DNA of 64,000 nt from Spodoptera frugiperda (GCF_023101765.2 NC_064224.1:3974103-4038102); one strand, 5' to 3'; counted from the first letter of the stretch, positions 20,516-31,890 are shown. Made by a program: numbers and translations. Notes: generated from the sequence alone by a model not told the origin.

Positions 20516-21809
20516 CGAGGGCGGGTCAATAAGTCCGTGACTTTTTGAATAAAATACAGGATTACGGATATTTTTTCATTTGATTTTTCAACACACTCTC
20601 CTTTGAGATCCACACACTTTGTCCAAAGTTTCTCCTATTTTTTTATCCCTTCCAAAAATATGATTTCTCGAAGTCATCAAAATAAGCATTAGTTTGTGAA
20701 ATGATTTTATCATTGGACTCAAATCTCTTTCCGCCAAGCCACTTCTTTAAGTTTGGGAACAGGAAATAGTCACTTAGGACTAAATCCAGAGAATAGGGTG
20801 GATGAGGTAGCAATTCGTAGCCCAATTCTTGAATTTTCGACATGGAAACTGCACAAGTGTGCACCCTTGCATTGTCCTGTGAAAAAGAACTTTCTTCTTG
20901 GTCAAATGCGGTCGTTTTTTTTTAGTTATTGTTTTTTTTTTCACATTAAATTGACCCAATACGTTGGAAATATATTCACCATTTATTGTTTTACCCTTTT
21001 GAAGGTAGTCTACATGGATAATGCCGCGTGCATCCCAAAAATCGGTTGCCATGACTTTATTGGCTGAAAAACCCACCTTGGCCTTCTTTAGGGCCAATTC
21101 ACCCCGAGAAACCCACTGTTTTGGGTGGTGGTGTGTTGTAGTTGATCCATGTTTCGTCCACGGTTATGAAACGATGCAAAAACTCGTCCATATTACGGTT
21201 GAATAACGCCAAACACGCTTGTGAAGTTGTCACACGTTTGCGTTTGTGATCGATTGTGAGCAATCGCGGCACCCATCTTGCGGAATGCTTTCTCATAGCC
21301 AAGTGATCATTTAAAGTTGTAACCACTGAGCCATATGAGATGCCTATGGCTTCCACAATCTCTCTCACTTTCAATCTCCGATCAGCCAACACCATATTGT
21401 GGATTTTTTCAATGATTTCGGGTGTAGAGACGACAATTGGGCGTCCAGAACGTTCAGCATCTTCCGTGCTCCTTAGACCACAACGAAATACTGTGAACCA
21501 CTTTTTTACCATTGAAATTGATGGTCCAGAGTCCCCACAATATTTATCAAGCTTAGCCTTGGTTTGCGTGGTGGATTTTTTTCTCAAAAAATAATGCTTA
21601 ATGAGCACACGAAAATCACTTCTTTCCATTTTCTTTAAATTACGCGGTAGTCTGCTCAATCAATGGCTCTCAAAGACAAACCTCAAGCCGCAGCTTCTTC
21701 AAATTTTGCCAGAAGTCAACTGATAGATGCCTGTTGACAGGAGCAGTGTTGCCTTTTTAATTAAATAACAAGAAATAAAAAAAGTCACGGACTTATTGAC
21801 CCGCCCTGG
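20516..21809 (-). mobile_element. mariner element, complete length, inactive
   Basis: Length is 1,294 bp, usual for mariner. Terminal inverted repeats of 31 bp (20516-20546 and 21779-21809) contain gggcgggtcaataagtccgt and match at 30 of 31 positions. TA flanks both ends (20514-20515 and 21810-21811). The transposase frame runs on the minus strand and is broken in at least three places. Low-complexity T-runs at about 20918-20941 look like later slippage. Subfamily not assigned. Confidence 0.95.
20580..21629 (-). pseudogene. mariner transposase (DD34D), frameshifted
   Basis: The likely start is MERSDFRV (codon at 21627-21629), as in mariner transposases. Domains follow in order: an N-terminal helix-turn-helix DNA-binding region with SISMVKKWFTVFRCG, the linker DAERSGRP, a second helix-turn-helix region (VREIVEAIGISYGSV), then the catalytic core. 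Catalytic aspartates are visible in VDETW, HVDYL and PYSLDL. The frame breaks near 21099 (reaching a stop after TVGFSG), again near 20860-20880 just before HTCAVSMSKI, and again near 20643 before the C-terminal WTKC-like segment. No active enzyme can be made from this copy. Confidence 0.92.
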
Positions 21810-21811
21810 TA

Positions 21812-21964
21812 TTATGGCCGACCCAACAATTCAATTTGTGTAATATCGCCTAGTTTATTGTAAGCTTAATGTTATGGTTAGGTCTCAAATTACGCCCTGT
21901 AAGCTTGAGTGCTAAGTTTTTATTCTTAGTGGGAGAAATATGATTAATTTTTATGTAACTACTT
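21812..21964. other. No gene seen
   Basis: Short unique stretch between mariner and RA. Confidence 0.5.
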
Positions 21965-22258
21965 TTTTGTGGTAAACGAGCAGACGAAACACCTGATGGT
22001 AAGCAATCGCCGCCGCCCATGGACACCCGTAACGCCAGAGGCGTTAGAAGTGCGTTACCAGCCTTTCGGGGGGTTAGGAATTTAAGGGTTGTTGGGGAAT
22101 CAGAGGTTGAGGAAATTGGAGAGGGGGGTATTATTGGTCCTCTGGTAACCTCACTTAAAACGCATGCTTTGTTTTACGTCGGTTTTCTTTGAGGCCGTGG
22201 TATTACTCCAGTTGAGCCCATTCGTGCCCATTCGTGCCGAAGCATGGCTCTTTCAACT
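21965..22258 (-). repeat. RA, near full-length copy
   Basis: The plus strand begins ttttttgtggtaaacgagca and ends gccgaagcatggctcttt. The motif attcgtgccc is doubled just before the head. Confidence 0.85.
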
Positions 22259-23079
22259 TAAAACTACTAATATACTCTTGTATCATTATGTGTATTTCTT
22301 ATTACGGAGCATTTCACAATAGCAGAATAACAAAATTAATCAGGAACCCATAGATATTAAGGGAGTGTATGATGATGGGAATATGATTTCTCATAGGAAA
22401 CCCTAATATTACAACCACCAGACACATGATATAAAAGAAGTAATCCGATTAAGCAGACAAGTGAGCGAATGAGTGACAGAGATGAAAGATACAAGGAGAA
22501 GATATTGTCATATTGATTTCATGCAAATACCAAACTTAGAATACATATAAGCAGTAAGTCATAAGCTACATACAACACAGACAGCCGGCGACGATGCGAT
22601 CAAACTGCGGTCTACCCATAAAATCTTAACCGACGTATTTAATTTACTCCACCCCCAAACTGAATTCAACCTCACCAACTTACGAATACGGCCTAAAATT
22701 GTACAAAAGTCAATAAAAAGAACATAAACCGTTGCTAACAGTAAATTAAAATAATCTTTCATCGCGAACACTTTACGATCGCGAAGAATTTATTCAACAT
22801 CAGGTATCAGGGTGGAGTGCCCTATAAATTATCTATTGATACTGCATAATCCCCTTTTAGGGTGTTTTATATCGTAAAATAGGGTTTGAGTGGTCGAAAC
22901 GAAGTCATTTCTTTTTAGTGGTAACTAATTTTTACTTGGAAATTCTAGATTGGCCTTGAAGCGTAATAAAAAATCTTCTAGGGTTAAGTTATATTTTTAT
23001 GGCGTGAATTCTGTTTTTCTGCTAAATAAGGTATTGTTTGTTGGTCGGATAGGGTTGTTGTGCACAATCGCAGAGGCGT
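22259..23079. other. No gene seen
   Basis: No recognised repeat. A 70-codon minus frame at 22559-22771 has no domain. About 22560-22700 is less AT-rich. Confidence 0.45.
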
Positions 23080-23217
23080 TAGGTAATTGGGCCTTCGGTA
23101 ATCTCACTCAACATAACGCAAGAGTTGTTTCACGTCGATTTTCTGTGAGGTCATGGTATCACTCCGGTCAAGCCGGCCCATTCGTGCCAAAGCATAGCTC
23201 TCCCAAACTTAAAAGTG
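23080..23217 (-). repeat. RA head fragment
   Basis: The plus strand shows aattgggccttcggtaatct, gtcgattttctgtgaggtca, gccggcccattcgtgcc, aaagcatagctctccca. The tail half is absent, so this cannot be a simple 5'-truncated insertion. Confidence 0.75.
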
Positions 23218-23278
23218 TGTTGCATGATGAGTCTTTTGCTCGTTGCCTCGAGAAGTACACCAGGTGAATAGTACCTAT

Positions 23279-23303
23279 ATGTGTGTGTGTGTGTGCGTGT
23301 GTT
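23279..23303. repeat. (GT)n microsatellite
   Basis: About twelve TG units with one TGCG interruption. Confidence 0.9.
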
Positions 23304-23737
23304 ATTCCTACCCACATCTCTGAATTAATTCATATTCGTTAATTATAACAAAGATTAAAGGTAAATAACTATTTTGGCGTTACATTAACCTCTATCGAGA
23401 ACTAAAACTATACTTCTGACGGTGTCACTTACATTCACACACACCAAAATCTAATTTGGCAATCGAAATAACCGTATTCCTACATCCTTTGATTAAAATC
23501 CTTTGCAAGAGCTACATTTTCTATAATTACAATACCACAAGTCTTTATTAATACCTATTTAGAAATAACAACGCCAGAAGTGTTTAAACACAAAGCTAAA
23601 GGGTAAATGTGGTTTTGTCCTATTTAAGGATGAAAGTTGCCACAAACTATATTATACTGTACTGTTCATAGAAATTTCAAAATAGATGTAGTTGTTCTTT
23701 AGGCGTTTATTTCCAAGGTTTTGTATAAATACTATTT
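23304..23737. other. No gene seen
   Basis: AT-rich with no supported feature. Confidence 0.5.
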
Positions 23738-23822
23738 AAGTCTTTGACTGCCAATAGAAAACTGTTAAAGGCAAATCCTCCAGTAACGTCGGTCATCGGC
23801 GAGCCCCACGGCGTTCAATGTG
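23738..23822 (-). repeat. Fam-H single end next to TTAA
   Basis: The plus strand ends ccacggcgttcaatgtg directly before TTAA (23823-23826). Internally gcaaatcctccagtaacgtc matches the copy at 15281. Confidence 0.55.
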
Positions 23823-23884
23823 TTAAGATTATAAAGATGTTGTACCTTTTATATGTATAACCAGTTTTCGTAAGTTGAAAACTG

Positions 23885-24115
23885 CCCGTTGGTCAAGTGA
23901 TCGCTAGTGCGACTGTCAGGCAAAGGGTCTCGAGTTCTATTCCCGGGTCGGGCGAAATAATGTTGGCCTTTTTTCGGTTTTTCGAAAATTTCTCAGTAGT
24001 ACCACGGAGTCTGGAAATGTGTCCGGTATATGGCAATAGGCTCACCCCCTATTACATGGGACTTATAACACAAATGGTGAAAAGTGGGTGTACATCGTAC
24101 AGTGAAATAATGTGA
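23885..24115 (+). repeat. SINE-D, best copy
   Basis: A tRNA-like head has A-box-like ttggtcaagtgatcgctag and a B-box gagttctattcc. The body follows: tttttcggtttttcgaaaat, agtaccacggagtctggaaa, caataggctcaccccctatt, acatgggacttataacac. The 72-codon frame inside is not a gene. Reversed copies lie at 56365-56460 and 61975-62236. Confidence 0.75.
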
Positions 24116-24127
24116 TTTTTTTTTCGC

Positions 24128-24172
24128 CTCTGTTCAAGTAAGCCCATTCACACCGAAGCATGGCACTCCCAC
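24128..24172 (-). repeat. RA head fragment
   Basis: The plus strand reads cattcacaccgaagcatggc then actcccac, the reversed first ~40 bases of RA. Confidence 0.6.
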
Positions 24173-24230
24173 GTTACAACCTTAGAACGTAAAGGGTACA
24201 TACTACATAACCTATGTTATCAGTATAAAG

Positions 24231-24612
24231 CAGTGGTTTCCAACCGTAGACCACCAGTAAACCACAGAAGGCAAAATATGTTCTGCAAAATAAGAAAGAT
24301 ACACAAGACAACACCTAATAAAAATACCACGGTTAAAGCTCAAATAAAATTTATATCACAACTGAGAGAATCAACTGATTTCAATAATCAAAATGCTACT
24401 ATTTTTTATGAGAACGAACCTCACGACTCTGAAGAAAATCTTATGTGGGTTCATATGAAAAAAGTAATAGTAGCAGTGGTCCTTTTTTTGAGGGGGGAAA
24501 AATCATTCAATAACTTCGCCTTCCCTCTTGTGTGAGGCAAGAAAGAGTATCAGCCTCTTACTGACAAAATCCCAAAATTGATCCTTGATAAGCAAAAGGT
24601 TGGGAACAACTG
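24231..24612. mobile_element. hAT-like MITE, old
   Basis: Left end cagtggtttccaacc and right end ggttgggaacaactg are inverted repeats of the CAGnGGTTnCCAACC kind seen in hAT elements. The outside 8-mers (gtataaag and atgtaaac) agree at only five positions, so the target duplication is unproven. An RB copy lies inside. A 100-codon frame across it has no transposase motif. Confidence 0.5.
24478..24572 (-). repeat. RB copy inside a hAT-like element
   Basis: The plus strand shows cctttttttgaggggggaaa, atcattcaataacttcgcct, agcctcttactgacaaaatc. The head half is missing. Confidence 0.65.
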
Positions 24613-24901
24613 ATGTAAACGATATCTGCCAGACAACCTTCATGTGTACCCTACCTATAACTAAAATTAAATTAATTTTAAAATCAGGAGTTGCGGTTAA
24701 CCAACGCGATAAGTCTATATTATTACGTAATTATACCTCATTTATAATACTAAATATAATTTTAAATAATGTGGGAAACAGGATGTTTATTCAGTATTAA
24801 AGTGGTTAACCCATTGATGTTATTGATAGTAGGTATTGTTACATAATATTAAAAGTTACTTATTTTAAATCCATTATCATTGCAGTCTACTGAATCATTA
24901 A
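24613..24901. other. No gene seen
   Basis: AT-rich. A 71-codon frame beginning just inside the hAT-like end has no domain. Confidence 0.45.
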
Positions 24902-25100
24902 GCGTGCTTTTTCACGTGAGATTTGCTATGTAGCTGAGCTACGAAGATGTAATAGCTAAGCTGTGAAACTATGTGACCATTTCCACTGATACTAAGCTAT
25001 GTAGCTGTGCGAGTAAGATGTGCTATGAAGATGCGTCACCGCAAAGTAGCTGTGCGAGGAAGATGCGCAGCTCGAGTATGCAATGTATCGATATCTATTC
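24902..25100 (+). mobile_element. MITE-P, right end missing
   Basis: Starts gcgtgctttttcacg, then ttgctatgtagctgagctac, gctaagctgtgaaactatgt and gaagatgcgcagctcgagta. Full copies at 52166-52509; partial copies at 27640-27926 and 47769-48046. Confidence 0.7.
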
Positions 25101-25195
25101 TTTTCTGTGAAAAAAAAAGATAAACGCATTACACATAAAATAAATAAATAACTAGTGTGAAGTCTCAAGTATTTTTTATTGTATATATATATAAT

Positions 25196-25360
25196 ATGGT
25201 AAACAAGCAGACGGATCACCTGATGGTAAGCAATCGGAATCACCGCCGCTCATAGACATCCGAAACACCAGAGGCGTTACAAGTGCGTTGCCGGCCTTTT
25301 GGGGGTTATGAATTTAAGGGTTGTTGGGGAATCTGGGCCTCTGGTAACCTCACTCACACA
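25196..25360 (-). repeat. RA tail and middle
   Basis: The plus strand shows tggtaaacaagcagacggat, cacctgatggtaagcaatcg and tttaagggttgttggggaat. A short extra piece (gaatcac) lies within. The head is absent beyond about 25360. Confidence 0.75.
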
Positions 25361-25732
25361 ACAAAACACAAAACAACAAAAAGATACCAAACAATGCGAA
25401 ACATCTTACATAAAGCCAAATTGAAGTATCTATCTTCCCAGGTGGGACTTACAAGCATAACATCTAACTTATAATGAGGATATCTTTACCTCTGACATTT
25501 TTACGTAAAAAGGTCAAGAAGTAACTTTATGTACTTAGTAATAAAATGTAGTTTCCACTATCACTATCAGAAAACACGTGCAACACCCACGATATGCTGC
25601 AAAAGTTAAAAGGTGACGTCAAAGTTCAGCTTGTGGTTTTAGGAGATTGATTTGAAAGTAGACTTTTTATTTTGGTAGTGTAATAATATGTAGAGTTAAG
25701 TAATTGGACATTTTCAACGATGTATATTAAAA
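25361..25732. other. No gene seen
   Basis: AT-rich with no supported feature. Confidence 0.5.
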
Positions 25733-25914
25733 CTAGCGACCCCAGCTTACCATTTGTGCAATGGTGATATAGTATGCGTGTATTATATCTATATGAATTT
25801 TCCTTCCTCTTGAATTACTTTATCTATTAAAAATCCGTTGCGTAATTTTAAAGATTTAAGCATACAAAGGACATAGGGACTGAGAAAGCGACTTTGTTTT
25901 ATATTATGTAGTGA
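25733..25914 (-). mobile_element. 182 bp mini-Helitron, complete
   Basis: On the minus strand it starts TCACTACATAATATAAAACA and ends in CTAG (plus 25733-25736). The flanks are A on the left (25732) and T on the right (25915) of the plus strand, fitting insertion into AT. The interior shares ccgttgcgtaattttaaaga (plus) with the copy at 14616. No frame. Confidence 0.75.
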
Positions 25915-26761
25915 TGGTACAAAGAGAAAGAAAGAGTAAAGAGGATGGTTGACACTTCAGGTGACCAAAAGGCTGGCTACTACCTTAGTCAAAGGTTAAG
26001 CATTGCCATTCAACGTGGCAATGTTGTCAGTCTTTTGAACACCCTACCTCACGACTCTGATGAGGATTATTTTTTGACGCGTTAAGTTAGTTTCTATTTA
26101 ATTTCATTTATTTTTCAAAAGTTATTTTTTAAGTTGTTAATATTGTAGCCATCGTTTTATTAAAATCTATTCCTGGATTTTATTCTGAAACCTTACTAAG
26201 ACTAGCTTAAAAGATTTATGTTAAAATTATACATAAGACTAGCCATTAAATCTAAATCCGATGAAACAACATAATATCGCCAAAAGCCAGTCAATTTTAC
26301 ACTATAACACAAGTTAATATCAAAAATAATTGTTCTCTAAAAAAAGAAAAACAATCAAAATTCTAATCGTAGGCTTTAGAACCAGGCTGATCCCAGAAAA
26401 TGTACCAAACAATCTAAAGGTCCCAGAAGACGTGACACGGTAGCTTACTACTAAATTCCATAGTAAATAAATCTTCTTATTTTGTAGCAAAAATTCAACG
26501 AAACGGAATAAAGGAAAAATAAGAATAAATTTAAAAAAGGAATTCCTTTAAGCTCTCCTAGAGGACACAGAGTAATTACAAGATTTTAAGAATCACCTTC
26601 GAAATAAATCCACAATTTCTTTTAAGGCTATCTTGTGTTTTTTTTGCCATTTTAATTTACTTTCTTTAAGGTCACGTTTGTATTGGAATTTTTGGAAGAA
26701 AAAAATTGGTTGAAGATAAATCAGACTTCCATAGATAAGGCCTACTAGTGCTCATGTTTGA
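25915..26761. other. No gene seen
   Basis: AT-rich. Several short tracts of A or T. No supported feature. Confidence 0.5.
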
Positions 26762-26940
26762 TCTGGAGCTACGGACTACTTAGTGGGTTTACCGGGGCTG
26801 CGGTTCTAAAAGCAGGAGTAGGAACGGGGTGGTTTTTAGTCAGTAAGAGTCTGACACTCCCTTTCGTCTGACCCAAGGCAGAAGAAGTAACTGGATGGAT
26901 TGCATTGGATAGACTGGATTTTCGTCTCAAAAAAAAAAAG
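26762..26940 (+). repeat. RB, full-length copy
   Basis: Order: gatctggagctacggactac, taccggggctgcggttctaa, gcaggagtaggaacggggtg, tctgacactccctttcgtct, then gaagtaactggatgg and ctcaaaaaaaaaaag. A short duplication (ctggatggattgcattggat) lies near the end. Confidence 0.8.
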
Positions 26941-27544
26941 TACAAAAAGTCTTCATATGTACTGAAAACTACCCACTACCAATCAATTCATAAAACCTAG
27001 ATAAATCATTCTAAAACCTTAAACTAGGTATTCAGATATAGTGGTTTTAGAATTACTACAACCATATTATCTGAATACCGTCCCAAATTCTCGCAGAAGG
27101 CACTTTATTTTGATAGTTAATTTGTAAATCGCTACTGGTACACGCTGAGAAGAATCTACACAAACGTCTTAACTAGAAAATTTGCATTTAATCATGAAAT
27201 GGTCTCGTCTTTGGCTGTAAACGTATCTATTACGGCGTAAGTCGAAACGGGTGTTGTATTTGCGAAACATTTGCTTGCTGTATTGATCGTTTTAATGTAC
27301 TATGTTGTTTTTAGCGGTTAAAACAGTAGGTAAGGGTTTATCTGAGAGTATTTTTGCATTATGTTGTTCTTTACTTATTCATTAAAATACATGGAAAACG
27401 CTGTACAATTTGATTAAGAATAATGTGATATGTGACAAAAAGCCAATTACAGATACAATTCCACTATTCGTGAGTACGGCACGTCGTGTTCCGCGCGCAC
27501 CTCTAAACGCCATCAGACCACCACAGATGGGGCCCAGTAAGGCT

Positions 27545-27637
27545 GATGCCTGATCCGGAGCTGCGGACTACCTAGCGGGTTTACCGGGGTTTCGACTCGA
27601 AAAGCAGAAGTAGGAACTTGGTGGTTTTTAGTCAATA
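27545..27637 (+). repeat. RB head, cut by MITE-P
   Basis: Shows gatgcctgatccggagctgc, gctgcggactacctagcggg, gcagaagtaggaacttggtg, tagtcaataa and stops where MITE-P sequence begins. Confidence 0.75.
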
Positions 27638-27639
27638 AA

Positions 27640-27926
27640 AAATGTGCTATATAGCTATGCTACCAATATGAAATAGCCAAGCAATAAAACCATATGACCG
27701 TTTCAACTGATACTAAACTATGTAGATCTGCAAGGAAGATGCGCAGCTCGAGTATACAACATGTCAATAGTAGGGAAACCCACCATAGCACATTTCCATA
27801 TCACGCAACCATAGCACACATCTTTCCATATAAAACACATAGCTTAACTGAGTCCGTTTCCACTAGTACTAAGCAATGTAATTGGTGGAAGCCAAAAGCA
27901 TCCACATCTCTGGTGAAAAAGCACCT
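27640..27926 (+). mobile_element. MITE-P with intact right end, left tip lost
   Basis: Begins atgtgctatatagctatgct, lacking the gggtgctttttcac tip, and ends atctctggtgaaaaagcacc. The left junction with RB suggests a deletion or an insertion into RB followed by loss. The 80-codon frame inside is not a gene. Confidence 0.7.
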
Positions 27927-28337
27927 TAAAACATAAATTATTTGCCCCAAAGCAAACTGTTATTCAATTTAAAAAAGTAATAAAACAAAAGACAAATCGG
28001 GGATTGCTGTATCCTTGGTTTCATTATTAGCAGCTCAACTCCCGACCTTAGCGCGTGATCATCTTTTTATTAAAGGCCCCGACAATTAAAACGGTACAAA
28101 TATTTGCTAGCAGTTTTTCAAACTCGATACAATGTAAACTGAACCTTATTATCACTTTGTTGTTAAGTTAAAGATGTATATTTTTGCTTGCAATGGATTC
28201 AGAGCTTAATTGAAATATTGAAACTGAAATATTTTAATGTATACAAGATATTGTATTACTATTTAACCTTGTTATTGTGATAAATGCTTTTGACAATGAA
28301 TCCATCATAAATTCTTCACGTCTTGTCTCTATCTTTT
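27927..28337. other. No gene seen
   Basis: AT-rich with no supported feature. Confidence 0.5.
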
Positions 28338-28627
28338 TTTATAGGATAAGCCAGTAAACGAGCAGGCGGATCATCTGTGGTAATCAATTGCCGCCGCCCA
28401 TGGATACCCGAAACACCAAAGGCATTACAAGTGCGTTACCGTTTAAGGGTTAGGAATTTAAGAGTTGTTGGGGAATTAGGAATTGTTAAGATGTAGAAGT
28501 GGATAATTGAGGTTCCGGTAACCTCACTTATACAACGCAAGCGTTGTTTCACGTCGGTTTTCTGTGAGGCCGTAGTATTACTTCGGTAGAGCCGGCCCAT
28601 TCGTGCCGAAGCATGGCTCTCCCACAC
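28338..28627 (-). repeat. RA, full-length copy
   Basis: The plus strand begins ttttttataggataagccag and ends gccgaagcatggctctccca. Complete in order. Flanking duplication not clear. Confidence 0.85.
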
Positions 28628-29249
28628 GTGATCAATATTTGTTTTGCAGTTTACGAAAATCAATCACACCAAAAAAACAATTTACCTTTACTTTCACAAA
28701 ATAGGTAACTCATAATTTATTTTTCCAAGTAAAGTATCAAGTAGACCAAGTTTTTCAGAAGCAAACATCAATCCTTTCATTCAATACATCTTCATAAACT
28801 TCACAAAAATGCTCAATTACTATTTCAACCGATCCATTGACTTCACAGCTCACAAGGAAGCCATTTGTATTTGTTCCATCAATCTCGAGATACGAAAAGT
28901 CTGTATTTCTTTTTCGTATTTAAGAAGAAATCCCGCTAATCTGTTGTGAAGATTTCTGGAAACCATTAAACGGGCCTAAGCCCTAATGTAGTGGAAGAAA
29001 CGTACTCGTACTAACATTTTATCTCTTTAGAAGGGATTTTTTATTCATTTTTAATCTCTTTCGAGCGGTGTAAGGAATCGGGAATCTATTCAGAATAATG
29101 TTATCTTTTTGTAGCTGGAAAGGTGTTTACTATTTCATTTTTTTGCCTAGGGATAGTGATTGATTGATTTTGCGAGGTTTTAGATGTTTTAGTGTAGAAC
29201 TTGGTTTACATTTAGATTTTAAATCTCTAAGTATTTATTCGGTAGGTAA
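28628..29249. other. No gene seen
   Basis: AT-rich with no supported feature. Confidence 0.5.
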
Positions 29250-29440
29250 AGTTTTTAACTGACTTCAAAAAATGGAGATGGTTCTTAATTCGATCGGTAT
29301 GTTTTTTTTTTCTATGTATGTACACCGATTACGGCGAAGTTTGTGGACCGATTTGCATGATTCTCTTTTTGTTCAACGCGGATTAGCAGAAATTTGGTCC
29401 CATAAACATTTGTTTTAGGTCGATTCAGTAATTTTAATTT
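29250..29440 (+). repeat. Fam-Q repeat, variant
   Basis: ttaactgacttcaaaaaatg, gagatggttcttaattcgat, tgtatgtacaccgattacgg. Better copies at 37715, 63095 (+), and 48100, 57890 (-) share ctgacttaaaaaatgg-like and ggttttcagcat-like phrases. Class unknown. Confidence 0.45.
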
Positions 29441-30329
29441 TATGAGCATTATAATAATAGAAACGTTAGTATTATTTAAACTCAAAATTTCTGATAACTT
29501 CTGAACAGTTTGTTTTCATTGGTGGCCAAAAAATAAAATTATTTTAAAGTAACGATAGACAGGTTTAATATAAACAACTAAGTAAAAGTCGAAAAGAAAA
29601 ATGATTCTCAAACTAAATTCATTAAACGCAATATTATTCATGTTATTCACAAAACGAAAGAAAAAACAATAACAAAAGTCGATTAAAGAGAAAATGTTAA
29701 ACAAAATTAACAAAATGACTTTATGAATGAATTTAATGCAAAGCCCATAAAATTTACATGGATATTATGATATCAATTTCGGAACGACAATTGTGTAACG
29801 TAATTATAATACAGAGAAAAGCGTTTGTAATAAACAGCAAAATGCTTCATTCCAAACGAAAAGATACATTGGGTGTTTGGTATAAAAATCCAATATTTTC
29901 TCCATACACACATACCATTGCTGCTTTAGTACCTCTTGATACTCCGGTCTCACAAACAAAGTAAGCAATGTATATCAAAAATGAAAAGTTTTCGTTATTT
30001 TACTCTTTTCAATGAGGCCATTATGAAATGAATCCTCTTTGGTATTTTTTGTCTGTCTGCCGAGCCCCGTTTACAGAAATAAATGTGGCTTGTAAATATT
30101 TGATATGAATTTTCTGCATTTAAAAATGTGAGATGAGGATTTTATGCATGGCAAATATTTAAAAACTTATGCATATTCAGAGATGGTAGTCGTTTCGAGT
30201 TATTTTTGTATCATCTGCAGAAGAGTTTGCTTTTACAGTGATTGAGTAAAGAAGTTTACACATTTTGATTTTATTTTTTATCGAGTGTGACTGATATTTT
30301 TTTTAACAAGAGTTATGGTTCGTCGGTTT
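29441..30329. other. No gene seen
   Basis: AT-rich. Frames at 29516-29713 (-) and 29758-29964 (+) have AT-driven composition and no domain. Confidence 0.45.
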
Positions 30330-30720
30330 TTAGGACCAAGACGTTAAATGCGATGGAAACGCGTGCAGTAGACTGGTTGTGCTGTGCTACTGCATGAGTG
30401 GCGTGCAATGTGTCGCCGGTTCGATTTCCGCGTCGGGCAAAAAAAGGTGATAACAGCAATTTCTAAGTAATACGATGCGATGGCGGGGTCTCACTCCTGT
30501 TTCTTGGAAAACACGTCATGCCGTGTAGTCCTACGCTTGACCTCTTTCCGATTGTGTCGATCTGCCATCCCATCGGGTTCTAAGAATAAGAGAACAGAGA
30601 GTGCACTGTATGTATATCTCCTGTCTAGTGGGCTGTCTAAGAGAGTAATTAGACAGATTGTCCACCGAAATCGAGTTCAAAATCGAGCAGATCATCTTTA
30701 AAGGGTTGTTGCACCTAACC
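30330..30720 (+). repeat. tRNA-headed SINE, composite body
   Basis: The head includes tactgcatgagtggcgtgca and a good B-box ggttcgatttccgcg. The body has catgccgtgtagtcctacgc, ttccgattgtgtcgatctgc, ccatcccatcgggttctaag and gagagtgcactgtatgt. I recall this body from lepidopteran repeats. The 73-codon frame inside is not a gene. Confidence 0.55.
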
Positions 30721-30889
30721 TTTTAATTGTGTGAGTACCTCATTGTATGTCTGAGTGTGAACAATTGTTGATGAGCCTAATAAATAAAATCATCTTCATA
30801 ATCACGTCCACTGTTGAACAAAGGTCCTCCCCCTTACTGCATTCATTGGTTCTCTGCTACTCCGACGAGCGCTATACTACAGAGCTATC
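30721..30889. repeat. Short repeat fragments
   Basis: Contains gtccactgttgaacaaaggt and cctcccccttactgcattc, a phrase common near lepidopteran LINE or SINE ends. Not classified further. Confidence 0.35.
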
Positions 30890-31689
30890 ACTACAAGGCA
30901 ATGAATGAACATAAGTAATTTCCCATAACATTAGTCAGTTCCCGACTGTATAGCCGGTACCTTATTTTTTTAAACTTCCTCAAAGATAATAAAATCAAAG
31001 TACTCATTTGAAACAATAGAATTATGTGTGTAATTATTTTTTATCAGGATTCTACAACGGAAATGATAAACTTTTAATTGAGCATTAAAATAGTTTTTAT
31101 GCAGATTTTTACAATGTAAGTAACCGTGTTTATTGTTTTGGTCAAAGGGTGAATTAATTTAATTGTGTTATTATGACTTATACTTATTTATTAAGCCTAT
31201 ATTCGGCAGTGGATGTTCTGTTTCTGATATGATGATGATTATGACTTCTTCGTTGATTTTCGGTTTCATTTCATTTGTCTGTCTGTCACTGTATTAGTTT
31301 TATTTAAATAATATAGTGTACCTACATGAATTATAGTTAAATTTCGATAGCCAGGACGTGGTTTATCATTGAATTGTAAAAAGAATCTTGACTAATTAAT
31401 TATGGCACAATAGTGAAAAGAATTATACATACTGCTAAAATTACAAAGCACATTTACAGACCCCAATTGAAATAACAAACACGAGTATTTTATTCTGCAT
31501 TCAAGTCAAAACACCAAGAGCCAAAACAAATCTTTTAAATAAAAATATCTTTTGTAAACGCAAACCTCGCATTCATATTTTGTACCCAGCAAAGGCCATA
31601 CTTTCCCTGCGAGCCCGCATACGAACATTCAATGCGCGAGAACTTCCGTTGATGATAACTGATGTATCGCAGTTGCTACCGAAAGTACC
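30890..31689. other. No gene; a less AT-rich patch
   Basis: Contains a SINE-E-like tip (cggcagtggatgttctg, 31204) and a GC-balanced patch at 31560-31680 (tttccctgcgagcccgcata). No supported gene. Confidence 0.45.
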
Positions 31690-31890
31690 GCTACCATGAG
31701 TTTAAAGAAATACATAATATGTTTATCAATACTCGATACTGATGACGTAAATCGTAAGTGCCTCTCGCATTGAGCAAGCGTGGGCCAATCCGCATTGAGC
31801 AGATATGGTGATTAATTCTCAAACCTTCTCCGTGTGAGAAGAGGCTATGGTCAGCAGTGGCCATTAATAGGCTGTTGATTTAGGGCCTCT
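31690..31890 (+). repeat. Fam-O fragment joined to SINE-E tail
   Basis: ctaccatgagtttaaagaaa and tactcgatactgatgacgta, then attgagcagatatggtgatt, ctccgtgtgagaagaggcta and ggctgttgatttaggg. The same composite as at 1385-1535, so the join is a feature of the family. Confidence 0.6.

Noticed and set aside
20753..21594. Plus-strand frames across the mariner
   Set aside because: Antisense shadows of the broken transposase.
24233..24535. 100-codon frame as a hAT transposase piece
   Set aside because: No dimerisation or DDE motif is visible and part of it is RB sequence.
24223..24620. 8 bp target duplication for the hAT-like unit at 24231
   Set aside because: gtataaag and atgtaaac match at only five of eight positions, so not claimed.
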